Shown here piece after piece: positions 30,934 to 39,604 of a stretch of DNA of 64,000 nucleotides. Numbering within the stretch: position 1 is the stretch's first letter; every line of letters begins with the position of its first letter. Source of the stretch: Streptomyces inusitatus (lineage in GTDB: Bacteria; Actinomycetota; Actinomycetes; Streptomycetales; Streptomycetaceae); assembly GCF_014651115.1 (NCBI RefSeq), contig NZ_BMWG01000005.1:194024-258023 (forward strand), given 5' to 3'. The translations under genes were made by a program, and so were the position numbers. The notes beneath the pieces are model-generated. The model worked only from the letters and a program-made list of their open reading frames with translations. It was not told where the DNA came from and ran no database searches.

Positions 30934-31689
30934 TCAGAGACCCTGTTCCGCCGTGTCCCCGGACCGCCCGGCGAGCTTGCGGAACCAGGTCCAGCTGGTC
31001 TCGTTCGGCTCGCTCCACGCCTCGGGGGCCGTGGCGAACTCCGGGTGCCGCGCGGCGATGTACGCCCGGGTGCGCTCGGGCACCTCGGACCACGACGCCA
31101 GCTTTCGGCCCCGGCCGTGGAAGGCGAGGCCGCCGGGCCGCTGTCCCTGTTCCATCCAGGGCAGCCAGGGTGACATCCGCGTCCACGACATCGTGCTCGG
31201 CACGCTCGGCTCCCCGGTGCTCAGGACGTCGGCCGGGGCGAAGAACTGGAACATCTCCAGGGCCCGGTAGGTGTCGTCCGCCGAGTTCTCGGGGAACTCG
31301 GCCACCGGCAGTGGCGACGGGTACGCCAGCGGTATCTCCATGCTGAAACAGACCTGGTCGCCGAGGTCCGTCAGGGGAATCGGGAAGGGCCGCCACTTCT
31401 GGTTCGCCGGATCGTTCCAGACATGGATCACCGGCTTGTCCTCCCAGGTCTCCAGGATCTCCCGGGTCCGGGGGTCGAGGTAGAACGCGGCCTCCCGCGA
31501 GAGCATCAGATATCCGTCGCCGCCCTTCACCAGCCGTGCGACATTGACCCCCTCGAAGCCGAAGACGCGCCGATAGGGCTCGCCCGGGCCCCAGGTGTGG
31601 ACGTCACCGGTCCAGTGGAAGGTCACCTCGGAGCCGTCGAGCGAGGCGCGGGTGCGGGCGAAGGCCCGGAGGAGTTCGGCGGGTGTCAT
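30934..31689 (-). CDS. DUF1838 family protein
   Basis: This 251-residue protein matches the DUF1838 pattern of a Trp- and Pro-rich beta-sheet protein: HWTGDVHTWGPGEPYRRVFG near the start, GYLMLSREAAFYLDPRTREIL, VIHVWNDP and SWTRMSPWLPWMEQGQRPGG. It has no signal peptide. The function of the family is not known. The ATG at 31689 is the first one in frame and immediately precedes conserved sequence. A long hairpin separates it from the PAP2 gene upstream. Confidence 0.72.
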   Translation of the reverse strand: MTPAELLRAFARTRASLDGSEVTFHWTGDVHTWGPGEPYRRVFGFEGVNVARLVKGGDGYLMLSREAAFYLDPRTREILETWEDKPVIHVWNDPANQKWRPFPIPLTDLGDQVCFSMEIPLAYPSPLPVAEFPENSADDTYRALEMFQFFAPADVLSTGEPSVPSTMSWTRMSPWLPWMEQGQRPGGLAFHGRGRKLASWSEVPERTRAYIAARHPEFATAPEAWSEPNETSWTWFRKLAGRSGDTAEQGL

Positions 31690-31711
31690 GGGAGCGAGTC
31701 TGCTGCACGGT

Positions 31712-31769
31712 ACCGTCCCCGTCGAATCCCGCCCCGGGGGCTCCCTGGGGCGGATTCGACGCGGACGGT
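31712..31769. terminator. Long hairpin between PAP2 and DUF1838 genes
   Basis: The arms 31712-31735 (ACCGTCC..GTCGAATCC..GCCCC) and 31747-31769 pair over about 22 bases with one mismatch and one bulged C. It lies 12 bases after the stop of the PAP2 gene on the minus strand, so it most likely terminates that transcript. Confidence 0.6.
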
Positions 31770-31780
31770 GCCGGCGGGCC

Positions 31781-33082
31781 TCAGACCAGTTCGGGCTGCG
31801 GCTTCAGCCGCGGGGCCGGTACGGGCTCCGCGTCCCACAGCTTGGCGGTCCGCACATAGGCGTAGATCACCGAGACCATCGCCAGAATGAGCAGGGGGCC
31901 GAACAGCCACGGGTACTCGGCCATCCGCATCGGCAGATAGCGGTACGACACCAGGAACGCGGTGAAGACCGTCGCGCCGTGGGCGACCAGCAGGACTCCC
32001 GGCCGGTCCCAGCCCCGGTCGTACGAGCGCAGCGCCGCCTCGATGGTGAGGGTGAACACCACACCGGCGATGATGTCGACGCCGTAGTGGTAGCCGAATC
32101 CCAGCGTCGCGCCGAGGGTGGCGATCAGCCAGAAGGTGCCTCCGAGCCGCAGCAGGCGCGGGGCTTTCCGGGAATGGATGAAGATCGCGGTGGCCCACGC
32201 CGTGTGCAGGCTGGGCATGCAGTTGCGCGGGGTGATCTCGTCGAAGGGCATCCACTGCGGGGCGCCGATCGTGGGCGCCGTCTCCGGCCATATGTCGGCC
32301 ACCGCCCAGTTCCCGCCGTCGGGGCCGTACGCGAAGATCGGCCCGACCACGGGGAAGATCATGTAGATGCCCGGCCCGAGCAGACCGATGACCAGGAAGG
32401 TGCGCACCAGGTGGTGGCGGGGGAAGCGGCGCTCGGTGGCCACGTGGCGGAGCTGGTACACGGCGAAGACGACCGCGGCCACCGCGAGTTTGACATAGAC
32501 CCAGTCGAGAACGTGGGCGCCGACCGATCCGGTGGCCTCGACCATGCGGCCCACCACCCATGACGGGTTGCCCAGCGCCTGATCGGCGGTGACCAGATAC
32601 TGGTCGAGGACGTCCGGGCGGGTCTTCGAGGTGATCAGCAGCCAGGTGTCGCCCGTCTTACGGCCGGCCACCAGCAGCAGGCCCAGTCCGACGCCCTTCA
32701 GCAGCAGGACGCGTTCCCGGCCGGTGCGGCGGGTGAGAGCGATGACCGCGCAGCCGAGGATCACCCACAACGCGCCGTTGCCGTAGGTCAGCTCCGCGCC
32801 GATCGCCCAGCGCACCAGCAGGATGGCGAGGTCGATGCCGATCGCGGCGCCGAGGGCGATGAATCGCTGCCGCCAGGTGAGCACCACCATCATCAGGGCC
32901 ATGCTGGCGTACAGCAGGGGGCCCGAGGCGGGGACGAATATCGCCTCTTTCGCCTGGTTGGTGATCGGCCCCGGCAGGCCGTAGTGACGCGCGGCGATCT
33001 CCAGGGCGATGAAGAATCCGAGGGCCACGACAACCGCCGTGGCCCACAGTATCGCCCTCGACCGGCTCCATCCGGCGAACAT
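31781..33082 (-). CDS. PAP2-superfamily membrane phosphatase, inositolphosphotransferase-like
   Basis: This 433-residue polytopic membrane protein has about nine hydrophobic segments. The C-terminal half holds the PAP2 signature: CMPSLHTAWA (catalytic His) and GYHYGVDIIAGVV (second His and Asp). This Aur1/Ipt1-like form transfers or hydrolyses lipid phosphate at the outer membrane leaflet. A TTG at 33115 would add 11 residues, but ATG 33082 better fits the start of the first helix (SRAILWATAVVVALGFFIAL). The upstream 33083-33150 region is unusually AT-rich and may contain the promoter. The lipid substrate is unknown. Confidence 0.8.
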   Translation of the reverse strand: MFAGWSRSRAILWATAVVVALGFFIALEIAARHYGLPGPITNQAKEAIFVPASGPLLYASMALMMVVLTWRQRFIALGAAIGIDLAILLVRWAIGAELTYGNGALWVILGCAVIALTRRTGRERVLLLKGVGLGLLLVAGRKTGDTWLLITSKTRPDVLDQYLVTADQALGNPSWVVGRMVEATGSVGAHVLDWVYVKLAVAAVVFAVYQLRHVATERRFPRHHLVRTFLVIGLLGPGIYMIFPVVGPIFAYGPDGGNWAVADIWPETAPTIGAPQWMPFDEITPRNCMPSLHTAWATAIFIHSRKAPRLLRLGGTFWLIATLGATLGFGYHYGVDIIAGVVFTLTIEAALRSYDRGWDRPGVLLVAHGATVFTAFLVSYRYLPMRMAEYPWLFGPLLILAMVSVIYAYVRTAKLWDAEPVPAPRLKPQPELV

Positions 33083-33254
33083 GGTGCTGTTTCTTATTCG
33101 CGAAATAAATGTCAATTTTTTGGCCGATTTGCTTGCTTTTGATTAAAAGAAGGAAGGATGATCATGATGATTCGGATTGAATCCGATCATCCTATCGAAG
33201 GACATGCGGGAGTTTCACCGGTCGCGGGCGGGCAAGCTCCTCGAACCCCAGAGC

Positions 33255-33295
33255 AAAGCCCTGTCCACCCCCGCGCAGGGGGTGGACAGGGCTTT
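33255..33295. terminator. Perfect 18-bp hairpin terminator
   Basis: AAAGCCCTGTCCACCCCC (33255-33272) is followed by loop GCGCA and the exact complement (33278-33295), bounded by A and T runs on both sides. It lies 58 bases past the stop of the TerB-like gene, which it should terminate, and acts as an insulator before the PAP2 promoter. The rest of 33083-33352 holds no gene. Confidence 0.8.
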
Positions 33296-33352
33296 CGACT
33301 TCAGGCCCGGCGGCGGCCGGTCGTCCGGCCGGGCGGCGGCCTCAGAACCTGA

Positions 33353-33916
33353 TCAGAGGCCGAACTCGTGCGGGGGCACTCCGAGCGCCGCGCACGCCTC
33401 CCGCAGAACCTGCTCCTCGGCGGGGGCGATGTATCCGTCCGCCCCGGCGACGACGAAGCCGGTCTGCACGACCGCCCTGGCCTCCGTCGGCTTCTTCGCC
33501 GCCTTGGCGATCTCCTGCATGACTTCGGCCCGGCCCTGCTGGAAGTTGAACGCCAACTGGTCGACGTGCTTGTTGAACCGCTGCCGCAGCTGGTCGGCCG
33601 GGAAGTTCTGCAAGACGTCGTTCTGGAGGATCAGCGACTCCACATGCTGCCGCTCAGCCGGGTCGACCGACCCGTCGGCGGCGGCGACCAGGGCGCACAT
33701 GGCCATGCTGGCGTCCCGGTAGGAGCCGCTCTTCAGCTCGGTCTTGAGGGAGGTGAGCTGGGTCTTGAGCAGCCCCACGAGCTGAGCCTTCGATCCCCCG
33801 CCGGCTCCCGATCCCGATCCCGACCCCGGCTGTCCGTGGCCGCCGGAGCCACGGGCCCCCTGCGACTGCTGCTGCAGCCCCTTCGCCTGGTCCTTGATCC
33901 GGTCCCACATCGCCAT
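33353..33916 (-). CDS. TerB-family tellurite-resistance-like protein
   Basis: This 187-residue protein has an N-terminal Gly/Ser/Gln linker (GSGGHGQPGSGSGSGAGGGS) and a TerB domain from about residue 50: AMCALVAAADGSVDPAERQH and TGFVVAGADGYIAPAEEQVL, with the conserved acidic metal-binding repeats. TerB proteins are part of ter stress modules and bind metal near the membrane; no terC or terD is adjacent. ATG 33916 is chosen because GAGGT lies seven bases ahead; GTG 33925 is an alternative. The role in this organism is unknown. Confidence 0.82.
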   Translation of the reverse strand: MAMWDRIKDQAKGLQQQSQGARGSGGHGQPGSGSGSGAGGGSKAQLVGLLKTQLTSLKTELKSGSYRDASMAMCALVAAADGSVDPAERQHVESLILQNDVLQNFPADQLRQRFNKHVDQLAFNFQQGRAEVMQEIAKAAKKPTEARAVVQTGFVVAGADGYIAPAEEQVLREACAALGVPPHEFGL

Positions 33917-34052
33917 CCGTGCCACCTCGGCTACCCGTTACTCGTCCGCGTGCGTGTCGCGCGTACACCGTGGGAACGCTTCCGGGCCCTCCGCAGTTCC
34001 CGATTGACTCGCACACACGTACGGCGGCGGCCCTGGCACCCTCAACCAGCCC

Positions 34053-36587
34053 TCAACCAGCGGTACGGAGCGACACCGTGCCCGCGCTCCCGTCCACGGT
34101 GACGACCTCCCCCGTCCCGATGTCCTCCGTCGCCCCGCGCACTCCCACCACCGCGGGGATCCCGTACTCCCTCGCCACCACCGCCCCGTGCGAGTTGGCC
34201 CCGCCCATCTCCATCACCAGACCGCCCGCGGTGAGGAAGAGGGGCGTCCAGCCGGGGTCGGTGGACGGAACCACCAGGATCTCGCCCGGTTCCAGCCGGG
34301 CTCCGACCGGGTCCATGACCACCCGGGCCGGCGCGGTGACCGTCCCCGCCGACGCCGGAGTGCCCGTCAGGGAGCCGGGGGCGACCGGCGGACGGGGAGC
34401 CTCCGGGGCCGTGCCGTCCGAGAGCAGGACCCGGGGGACCGGGCGGCGGCGCAGCTCCCGGGCGTAACTCTCCCCGCGTTCGGCGACGATGCGGCGGAGG
34501 TCCCCCCGCTCCGATTCCATCTCGGTGAAGTCGAGGAAGAACACGTCCCGGGGTTCGTCGATCCGGCCCCGCGCGTGGAGGAGCGCACCGCGCTCGGCGA
34601 CGCGCTCACGCACCACGGCGAACAGTGTGACCGCGAGGTACTTCGGGTACTCGCGGAGGCCCGCGAGCAGCCGGGTCCTGCGCAGCGCGAAGCGCACCAG
34701 CGGGCCCCGCGCCCCGGCGCGGCGGGCGAGGCGCTCGACCATGGCCTCGGCCTCGGCCCGGGAGCGCGCGAACACCGCGTCCGGCCGGGCCGCCGGGTCG
34801 TCGGCGCGCAGAAGGTTGGCGATGACGCCGATGATGTGCGAGGGGTCCTCGGACCAGCGGGGCAGACCGATGTCGATCTCGGCGACAGCCCGGTGGCCCC
34901 AGCGGTCCAGGAACGCTGTGAGACCGCGCTGGGCAGTATCCGGAAGCTCGCCGTCCAGATATGCGCGGGTCAGCTCGTCGGCTCCGCGCCCCGGGTCCTG
35001 GAACGCGCGGGCCGCGAGGGGGTCGGCGCGGACGGTGTCCGCGAGGTCTCCCAGGGCCAGATCCATCTCGGTGGTGACGTTGTGAGGCAGTCCGCGCAGC
35101 ACCGTCTGGAGCTCGCCCGGTTCCGTGCGGACGAGCCGGCCGGTGAGCGCCAGCATCGCGAATCCGACGAGCGCGGCCGGGGCGAGCGCGGGCAGGACGG
35201 GGACGACGTGGTCGCGCAGCGCGCCCCGGGCGGTCGTGGACCGGGCCGCCGCGACGATGCCCGGCTCCAGCCGACACGCCTCGCGCACCACCGCCTCGGG
35301 GCGGACCAACGCGCGTACCGCCGTGGCCGGGACATGGAACCGGCGGGCGAGGCGCAGCGCGCGCCAAAGGGCGGGCCGGAGTGAGGTGCTGGTGAGGGCC
35401 AGGCGCGGGTCCCGTGCGCAGAGGTCGGCGAGCACCTCGGCCGAGCGGGCCTCCATGAGGCCGAGCAGTCTCAGGACGAACGCCCGGCCGACCCTGTCGC
35501 GCAGCGCGCCGGTGAGGTCGAGGAAGATCCGCTCGCCCGCCTCGGTGTAACCGGTCGACGCCGGGTCGCCGATGACGATCTCGTTGACGGACCGGGCGAT
35601 CTCGCGGAAGGCGGCGCGCCCTGCCGGGGTGATCGGGCGCTGGAGGCCCTGGGCGAGGCTGAAGCAGAAGTAGACGTGGAAGCCGTCCCGCTCCGGTACG
35701 GGGAAGAGGGTGGTGATCGGCCGGGCCTGGGTCAGCCGGAGCGCGCCTTCCTCGTCGATCGCCCACTCGATGTCCTGGGGGGTGCCGTAGTGGTCCTGTA
35801 CCGCATCGCCGAGGGCGGCGAGCCGCCGGATCTGGTCGTCCGTCAGACAGGGTGTCTCGTCCGCCTCGGCCTCGACGCGTTCGGTGCCGCCGCCCGGGAG
35901 GGGACGGACGATCAGCCTCTTGTCGCCCGGTCGCCGTTCCACGATCGTGTCTCCCTCGACGACGAAGCGGTCGGGGTCGACCGCGCCGGAGACGACGGCC
36001 TCGCCGAGTCCGGGGCTCGCGTCGACGACGGTCTGCCGCCGGTCGCCGGTCACCGGGTTCGCGGTGAACAGCACGCCGGAGACCGCGGACCGGACCATCG
36101 TCTGCACGACGACGGCGAGGTACACGGAGTCGTGGGCGATGCCGTTGGTCTCGCGGTAGGCGACCGCCCGGTCGGTCCACAGCGATGCCCAGCAGCGCCG
36201 TACCGCATCGACCACCCGGTCCGCACCGATGACGTTGAGATATGTGTCCTGCTGACCGGCGAAGCTCGCGAACGGCAGATCCTCCGCCGTGGCACTGGAC
36301 CGCACCGCGACCGGCACCCCGTCGCCGAGTCGGCGGCAGGCGGCCACGACCGCTTCGTACACCTCTCGTGGCACCGGCGCGTCGAGCAGCCGCCGCCGGG
36401 CCGGGTCCGGGGCGAGGCCCGTCAGTTCGCGGGTGGCAGGCACCGACCGGTAGGCGTCCGTGGTCACGCAGAACCCCGGGGGCACGGGCAGCCCGGCGCG
36501 GATCAGCTCCCCCAGGTTCGCGGCCTTCCCGCCGACGAGCGCGGACATCGTGGCATCGACGTCGCCGAGGTCGATCACCAGCGGCAT
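34053..36587 (-). CDS. PEP-utilising enzyme, rifampin phosphotransferase/PEP synthase-like
   Basis: This 844-residue three-domain enzyme has an N-terminal ATP-grasp pyruvate-phosphate-dikinase domain (GGKAANLGELIRAGLPVPPG; AVRSSATAEDLPFASFAGQQ; SGVLFTANPVTGD), a central substrate domain starting near HVYFCFSLAQGLQRPITP, and a C-terminal phosphohistidine swivel domain (GGANSHGAVVAREYGIPAVV). This length and arrangement match rifampin phosphotransferases, which inactivate rifamycins by phosphorylation, and PEP-synthase-like enzymes of unknown substrate. The central domain does not show the typical rifampin-pocket motif I would expect, so resistance is not claimed. GGAGGG precedes the ATG at 36587. 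Confidence 0.78.
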   Translation of the reverse strand: MPLVIDLGDVDATMSALVGGKAANLGELIRAGLPVPPGFCVTTDAYRSVPATRELTGLAPDPARRRLLDAPVPREVYEAVVAACRRLGDGVPVAVRSSATAEDLPFASFAGQQDTYLNVIGADRVVDAVRRCWASLWTDRAVAYRETNGIAHDSVYLAVVVQTMVRSAVSGVLFTANPVTGDRRQTVVDASPGLGEAVVSGAVDPDRFVVEGDTIVERRPGDKRLIVRPLPGGGTERVEAEADETPCLTDDQIRRLAALGDAVQDHYGTPQDIEWAIDEEGALRLTQARPITTLFPVPERDGFHVYFCFSLAQGLQRPITPAGRAAFREIARSVNEIVIGDPASTGYTEAGERIFLDLTGALRDRVGRAFVLRLLGLMEARSAEVLADLCARDPRLALTSTSLRPALWRALRLARRFHVPATAVRALVRPEAVVREACRLEPGIVAAARSTTARGALRDHVVPVLPALAPAALVGFAMLALTGRLVRTEPGELQTVLRGLPHNVTTEMDLALGDLADTVRADPLAARAFQDPGRGADELTRAYLDGELPDTAQRGLTAFLDRWGHRAVAEIDIGLPRWSEDPSHIIGVIANLLRADDPAARPDAVFARSRAEAEAMVERLARRAGARGPLVRFALRRTRLLAGLREYPKYLAVTLFAVVRERVAERGALLHARGRIDEPRDVFFLDFTEMESERGDLRRIVAERGESYARELRRRPVPRVLLSDGTAPEAPRPPVAPGSLTGTPASAGTVTAPARVVMDPVGARLEPGEILVVPSTDPGWTPLFLTAGGLVMEMGGANSHGAVVAREYGIPAVVGVRGATEDIGTGEVVTVDGSAGTVSLRTAG

Positions 36588-36668
36588 GGCGGCCCTCCAA
36601 GGGGGTGGCTCCTGCCAGGCTAAGAGCAGGTGTACGGGCACACCACCGGGCGCGGCTCGACCGGGCCC

Positions 36669-36710
36669 GGGGTGCCGGGCCCGGGGTGCCGGGCCCGGTG
36701 TGCCGGGCCC
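36669..36710. repeat. Tandem 14-bp GC repeat
   Basis: The unit GGGGTGCCGGGCCC occurs at 36669-36682 and 36683-36696, with a variant at 36697-36710, and a partial unit precedes them. It lies between folD and the PEP-enzyme gene and can form self-complementary GGGCCC structures; it may act as a terminator for folD. Confidence 0.5.
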
Positions 36711-36725
36711 GCCCCTGCCCGCCTT

Positions 36726-37601
36726 TCACCCCGTGTTCTCGCCGGCCGTCCCGAGCTGTCGCGACGCCGCGTCGACGGTCTGGGCCAGCAGGACCGCGAT
36801 GGTCATGGGCCCCACCCCGCCGGGGACCGGGGTGATCAGACGGGCTCGGGTGCGGGCGGTGTCGAAGTCGACGTCTCCGACGTTGCCTGGGTTGTATCCG
36901 GCGTCGATCACGACGGCTCCGGGCTTGATGTCCTCGCCGTTGATGAGACGGGGGCGTCCCACGGCCGCCACGACCACGTCCGCCTCGCGGACGATCGCGG
37001 AGAGGTCCCTCGTACGGGAGTGGCAGTAGGTGACCGTGGCGTCCCGGGCGAGCAGGAGCATGCCCGCGGGCTTGCCGAGGATCGCGCTGCGGCCCACCAC
37101 CACGGCGTGGCGTCCGGCGAGTTCGACGTCGTACTCGTCCAGCAGCCGCATGATCCCGCCCGGTGTGCACGAGGTGAAGCCGGGCAGTCCGAAGCTCATC
37201 GCCCCGAAGGAGCTGATCGTGACCCCGTCGACGTCCTTCTCCGGTGCGATGGCCTCGAAGGCCGCGCGTTCGTCGATGTGGGGGCCCGCGGGGTGCTGGA
37301 GCAGGATGCCGTGCACACCGGCGTCCAGGGAGAGGGAGCGCAGTGTCTCCGTCAGCTCGGCGGTCGTGGTGGTGGCGGGCAGGCTGATCTGCCGGGACTC
37401 GATGCCCGCCTTCGCGCAACGGGCCCGCTTCATGCGTACATAGGTCACCGAGGCGGGGTCCTCGCCCACCAGGACGGTCGCGAGGCAGGGGCGCACGCCG
37501 GTGCGCCGTGTGATCTCCGCCGCCCTGTGCGCGGTCTCCTCGACGACGCGCCGGGCGAGGCCGGTGCCGTCCATGAGTCGGGCTGTCTGTATCCGGGACA
37601 T
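36726..37601 (-). CDS. folD: Bifunctional methylenetetrahydrofolate dehydrogenase/cyclohydrolase FolD
   Basis: This 291-residue protein has the FolD active site Y54-x3-K58 (SVTYVRMKRA), the GILLQHPAGPHID strand and the NADP loop VVVGRSAILGKPAG. It interconverts methylene-, methenyl- and 10-formyl-tetrahydrofolate in the cytosol, feeding purine and fMet synthesis. Some positions differ from typical streptomycete FolD (LLQHPAGPHI for the usual VQLPLP), so it may be a second, more divergent copy. A GGAGGCG precedes ATG 37601. A ZTP riboswitch lies in the leader, directly linking expression to one-carbon starvation. Confidence 0.92.
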   Translation of the reverse strand: MSRIQTARLMDGTGLARRVVEETAHRAAEITRRTGVRPCLATVLVGEDPASVTYVRMKRARCAKAGIESRQISLPATTTTAELTETLRSLSLDAGVHGILLQHPAGPHIDERAAFEAIAPEKDVDGVTISSFGAMSFGLPGFTSCTPGGIMRLLDEYDVELAGRHAVVVGRSAILGKPAGMLLLARDATVTYCHSRTRDLSAIVREADVVVAAVGRPRLINGEDIKPGAVVIDAGYNPGNVGDVDFDTARTRARLITPVPGGVGPMTIAVLLAQTVDAASRQLGTAGENTG

Positions 37602-37627
37602 GGGTCGCCTCCAGGCGTCGCTGAACA

Positions 37628-37710
37628 CTCGCCCAGGCGCACGGCATCGACCGATTCGTCGGGCCGCTCCCCGGTGGTGCTCCACCTCAGCGCCAGTCAC
37701 GGCCCGCGCA
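37628..37710 (-). promoter_or_regulatory. ZTP (pfl) riboswitch upstream of folD
   Basis: On the minus strand the leader reads GCGGGCCGTGACTGGCG (37691-37707), then a short GGTGGAGCACCACC hairpin, GGGGAGCGGCCCG closing the first helix, and later GCGCCTGGGC (37631-37640). These are the hallmark conserved stretches of the pfl/ZTP motif, which binds ZTP/ZMP when 10-formyl-THF is limiting. It ends about 30 bases before the folD ATG and spaces the ribosome site GGAGG, so it probably controls folD expression. Confidence 0.85.
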
Positions 37711-37794
37711 CCACTGTAGTGGGCACCTGTTCGCAGCGGCCGGGTCGGACCGGTCGGGTCGGGCCGGTCGGATCGGGCCGGTCGGATCGTCGGG

Positions 37795-39051
37795 TCAGGA
37801 GGGGTTCGCCTGCTCGCGGTCCGGGGGCGGTGTCCGGTAGGCGCGCAGCGGGGCGTTGGCCGCCGCCACGGCGGCGACCGCCAGGGTGGCGGAGAGGCCC
37901 CCGGCGACCAGGGCGAAGGGTGCGGAGGTGGCGGAGGCCAGCAGGCCGCCCCGGAAGTTGCCGAGTTCGGGGCCCGCGACGCCGATGACGTGTTCCACGG
38001 AGGAGACCCGGCCCCGGTAGGCATCGGGGGTCTCCAGCTGGACCAGGGCGCTGCGGGTGATCACCGAGACGGTGTCGGCCGCGCCTGCCACGGCCAGACA
38101 GCAGAGCGCCGTCCACAGCGGCCCGGCCACTCCGAAGCCGGCGAGCGCCAGGCCCCAGACGCCCGCGGCGGTCAACTGCACGAGACCTGAGCGGCGTTGG
38201 CGTGTCACCGTGCCGGAGAAGAGACCGGCTGTGATGCCCCCGACCGCGACGGCCGAGAGGAAGAGGCCGAGAGGCTGTGGGTCGCCGTCGAAGCGGGCCT
38301 CGTTGACCAGGGGGAAGAGCGCGATCGGCATGGCGAGCAGCGTCGCGGACAGATCGGCGGCCAGCGAGCCCCACAGCGTCGGGCGGCGCAGGACGAATCG
38401 CCAGCCGCCGCGTTCCGCGCGGCGTCCGGGGCCCGCCGGGCCGCTTCCCTCGGGCCTCATGGGCGGGAGGCGGGTCATCGCGAGCGCCGAGATCGCCATG
38501 GCCGCGGCCTGGGCGGCGTAGGCGGCCGGGAGATCCCATCGGGCGATGATCAGCCCGGCCGTCGCGGGCCCGGCCAGCATCGCCGCCTGGAAGGAGACAT
38601 TGGTCAGCGCGAGCCCGGCGGCGACCTGACCGGCCGGCAGCAGCCGTACGGGAAGGGTGCGCCGGGCGGGGGCTCCGAGGGCCCCGCACGCGGCCCCGGC
38701 GGCGACCAGGGCGAGCAGCAGCGGTACCTCGCGATTTCCGGCCAGGGCCTGGGCCGACAGCCCGGCGGCGGACAGCAGTTGGCCGACGGTGGCGGCCCGT
38801 ACCACCGAACGCCGGTCGACGGTGTCGGCCAAGGTGCCGCCGAGCAGCCCGAAGAACACCATCGGCAGTCCGGTGGCGAGCCCGATGGCACCGGTGGCCG
38901 CCGGGCTTCCGGTCAGCTCCCAGACCTGGGCCAGCACCGCCACGGTGGCTATCTGGCCGCCGAGCTGGGAGGCCGCCGAGCCGATCCACAGCTCGCGGAA
39001 CGGGCGGCTGTCGCGCAGCGGGCGGAGGTCGAGTAACCGGACGCCGCTCAT
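37795..39051 (-). CDS. MFS transporter
   Basis: This 418-residue protein has about twelve hydrophobic segments and the MFS signature GTLADTVDRRSVVRAA between helices 2 and 3. The architecture fits an MFS_3-type drug or metabolite exporter with a long central loop (PPMRPEGSGPAGPGRRAERGG region, near residues 195-215). The ATG at 39051 overlaps the stop codon of the upstream MarR gene as ATGA, so it is in one operon with its likely regulator, suggesting efflux induced by an aromatic or drug-like ligand. Confidence 0.85.
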   Translation of the reverse strand: MSGVRLLDLRPLRDSRPFRELWIGSAASQLGGQIATVAVLAQVWELTGSPAATGAIGLATGLPMVFFGLLGGTLADTVDRRSVVRAATVGQLLSAAGLSAQALAGNREVPLLLALVAAGAACGALGAPARRTLPVRLLPAGQVAAGLALTNVSFQAAMLAGPATAGLIIARWDLPAAYAAQAAAMAISALAMTRLPPMRPEGSGPAGPGRRAERGGWRFVLRRPTLWGSLAADLSATLLAMPIALFPLVNEARFDGDPQPLGLFLSAVAVGGITAGLFSGTVTRQRRSGLVQLTAAGVWGLALAGFGVAGPLWTALCCLAVAGAADTVSVITRSALVQLETPDAYRGRVSSVEHVIGVAGPELGNFRGGLLASATSAPFALVAGGLSATLAVAAVAAANAPLRAYRTPPPDREQANPS

Positions 39052-39539
39052 CGCGGCGGCTCGACGAGGTGGCGGAGGATCCGCTGCCGCATCGACCGCT
39101 GTTCCAGCGCCCGCCGGACCTCCTCGACGGCTGCGGTCAGCGCGTACGGGATCTCGCCGTCCAACTCGGCGACCGTCGCGTGGGTGGCGCGCCACTCCGC
39201 CTCCAGGAACGGCACCAGTGACCGGCCGCGCTCGGTCAGATCGATTCGCCGGGTGCGGGCGTCGGGCCCCGGCTCGGAGGTGACCAGCCCCTCCTTGCGC
39301 AGGGCGGCGACGGTCTGACTGATCGCGGAGTGCGAGCGGTTCAGCGACCGGGCGAGTTCCCGGATGGTCAGCGGTCCGGTGTGGGCGAGCCGGATCAGCG
39401 GATAGGCGAACCGGGGCCGCACCCCTTCGATACCGCGCTCGACGTAGACCTGCTCGATCTCGGCGTCCATGGCGGCCAACAGCTCGTGCAGCGCCTGCCA
39501 GGGGTCGGGCAGCGCCGTGGGGTCGTCGGAAATTGTCAC
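39048..39539 (-). CDS. MarR-family regulator of the MFS exporter
   Basis: This 163-residue MarR protein has a winged helix with recognition helix NRSHSAISQTVAALRKEGLV and wing EPGPDARTRRIDLTERG, and terminal dimerisation helices. It ends in an ATGA overlap with the MFS gene. Its GTG start at 39539 lies inside a 12-bp inverted repeat operator whose spacer contains the -10, giving a leaderless, self-repressed transcript. It most likely represses its own operon until a small ligand binds. Which compound is exported is not readable. Confidence 0.88.
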   Translation of the reverse strand: MTISDDPTALPDPWQALHELLAAMDAEIEQVYVERGIEGVRPRFAYPLIRLAHTGPLTIRELARSLNRSHSAISQTVAALRKEGLVTSEPGPDARTRRIDLTERGRSLVPFLEAEWRATHATVAELDGEIPYALTAAVEEVRRALEQRSMRQRILRHLVEPPR

Positions 39540-39565
39540 AGCGCTAATATAACAGCGCTGTGACA
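39534..39565. promoter_or_regulatory. MarR operator overlapping promoter and start codon
   Basis: TGTCACAGCGCT (39534-39545) and AGCGCTGTGACA (39554-39565) are perfect complements separated by eight AT-rich bases. On the minus strand TATATT (39546-39551) in the spacer is a good -10, and the marR GTG (39539) begins seven bases later, so the mRNA would be leaderless and blocked by bound MarR. Confidence 0.72.
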
Positions 39566-39604
39566 GTTTCTCGCGTCCGTCTGTCCGTCTGCCTGTCTAT
39601 CCGT

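Noticed and set aside
36669..36710. GC tandem repeat considered as a CRISPR fragment.
   Set aside because: Units are 14 bases with no spacers and no cas genes nearby.
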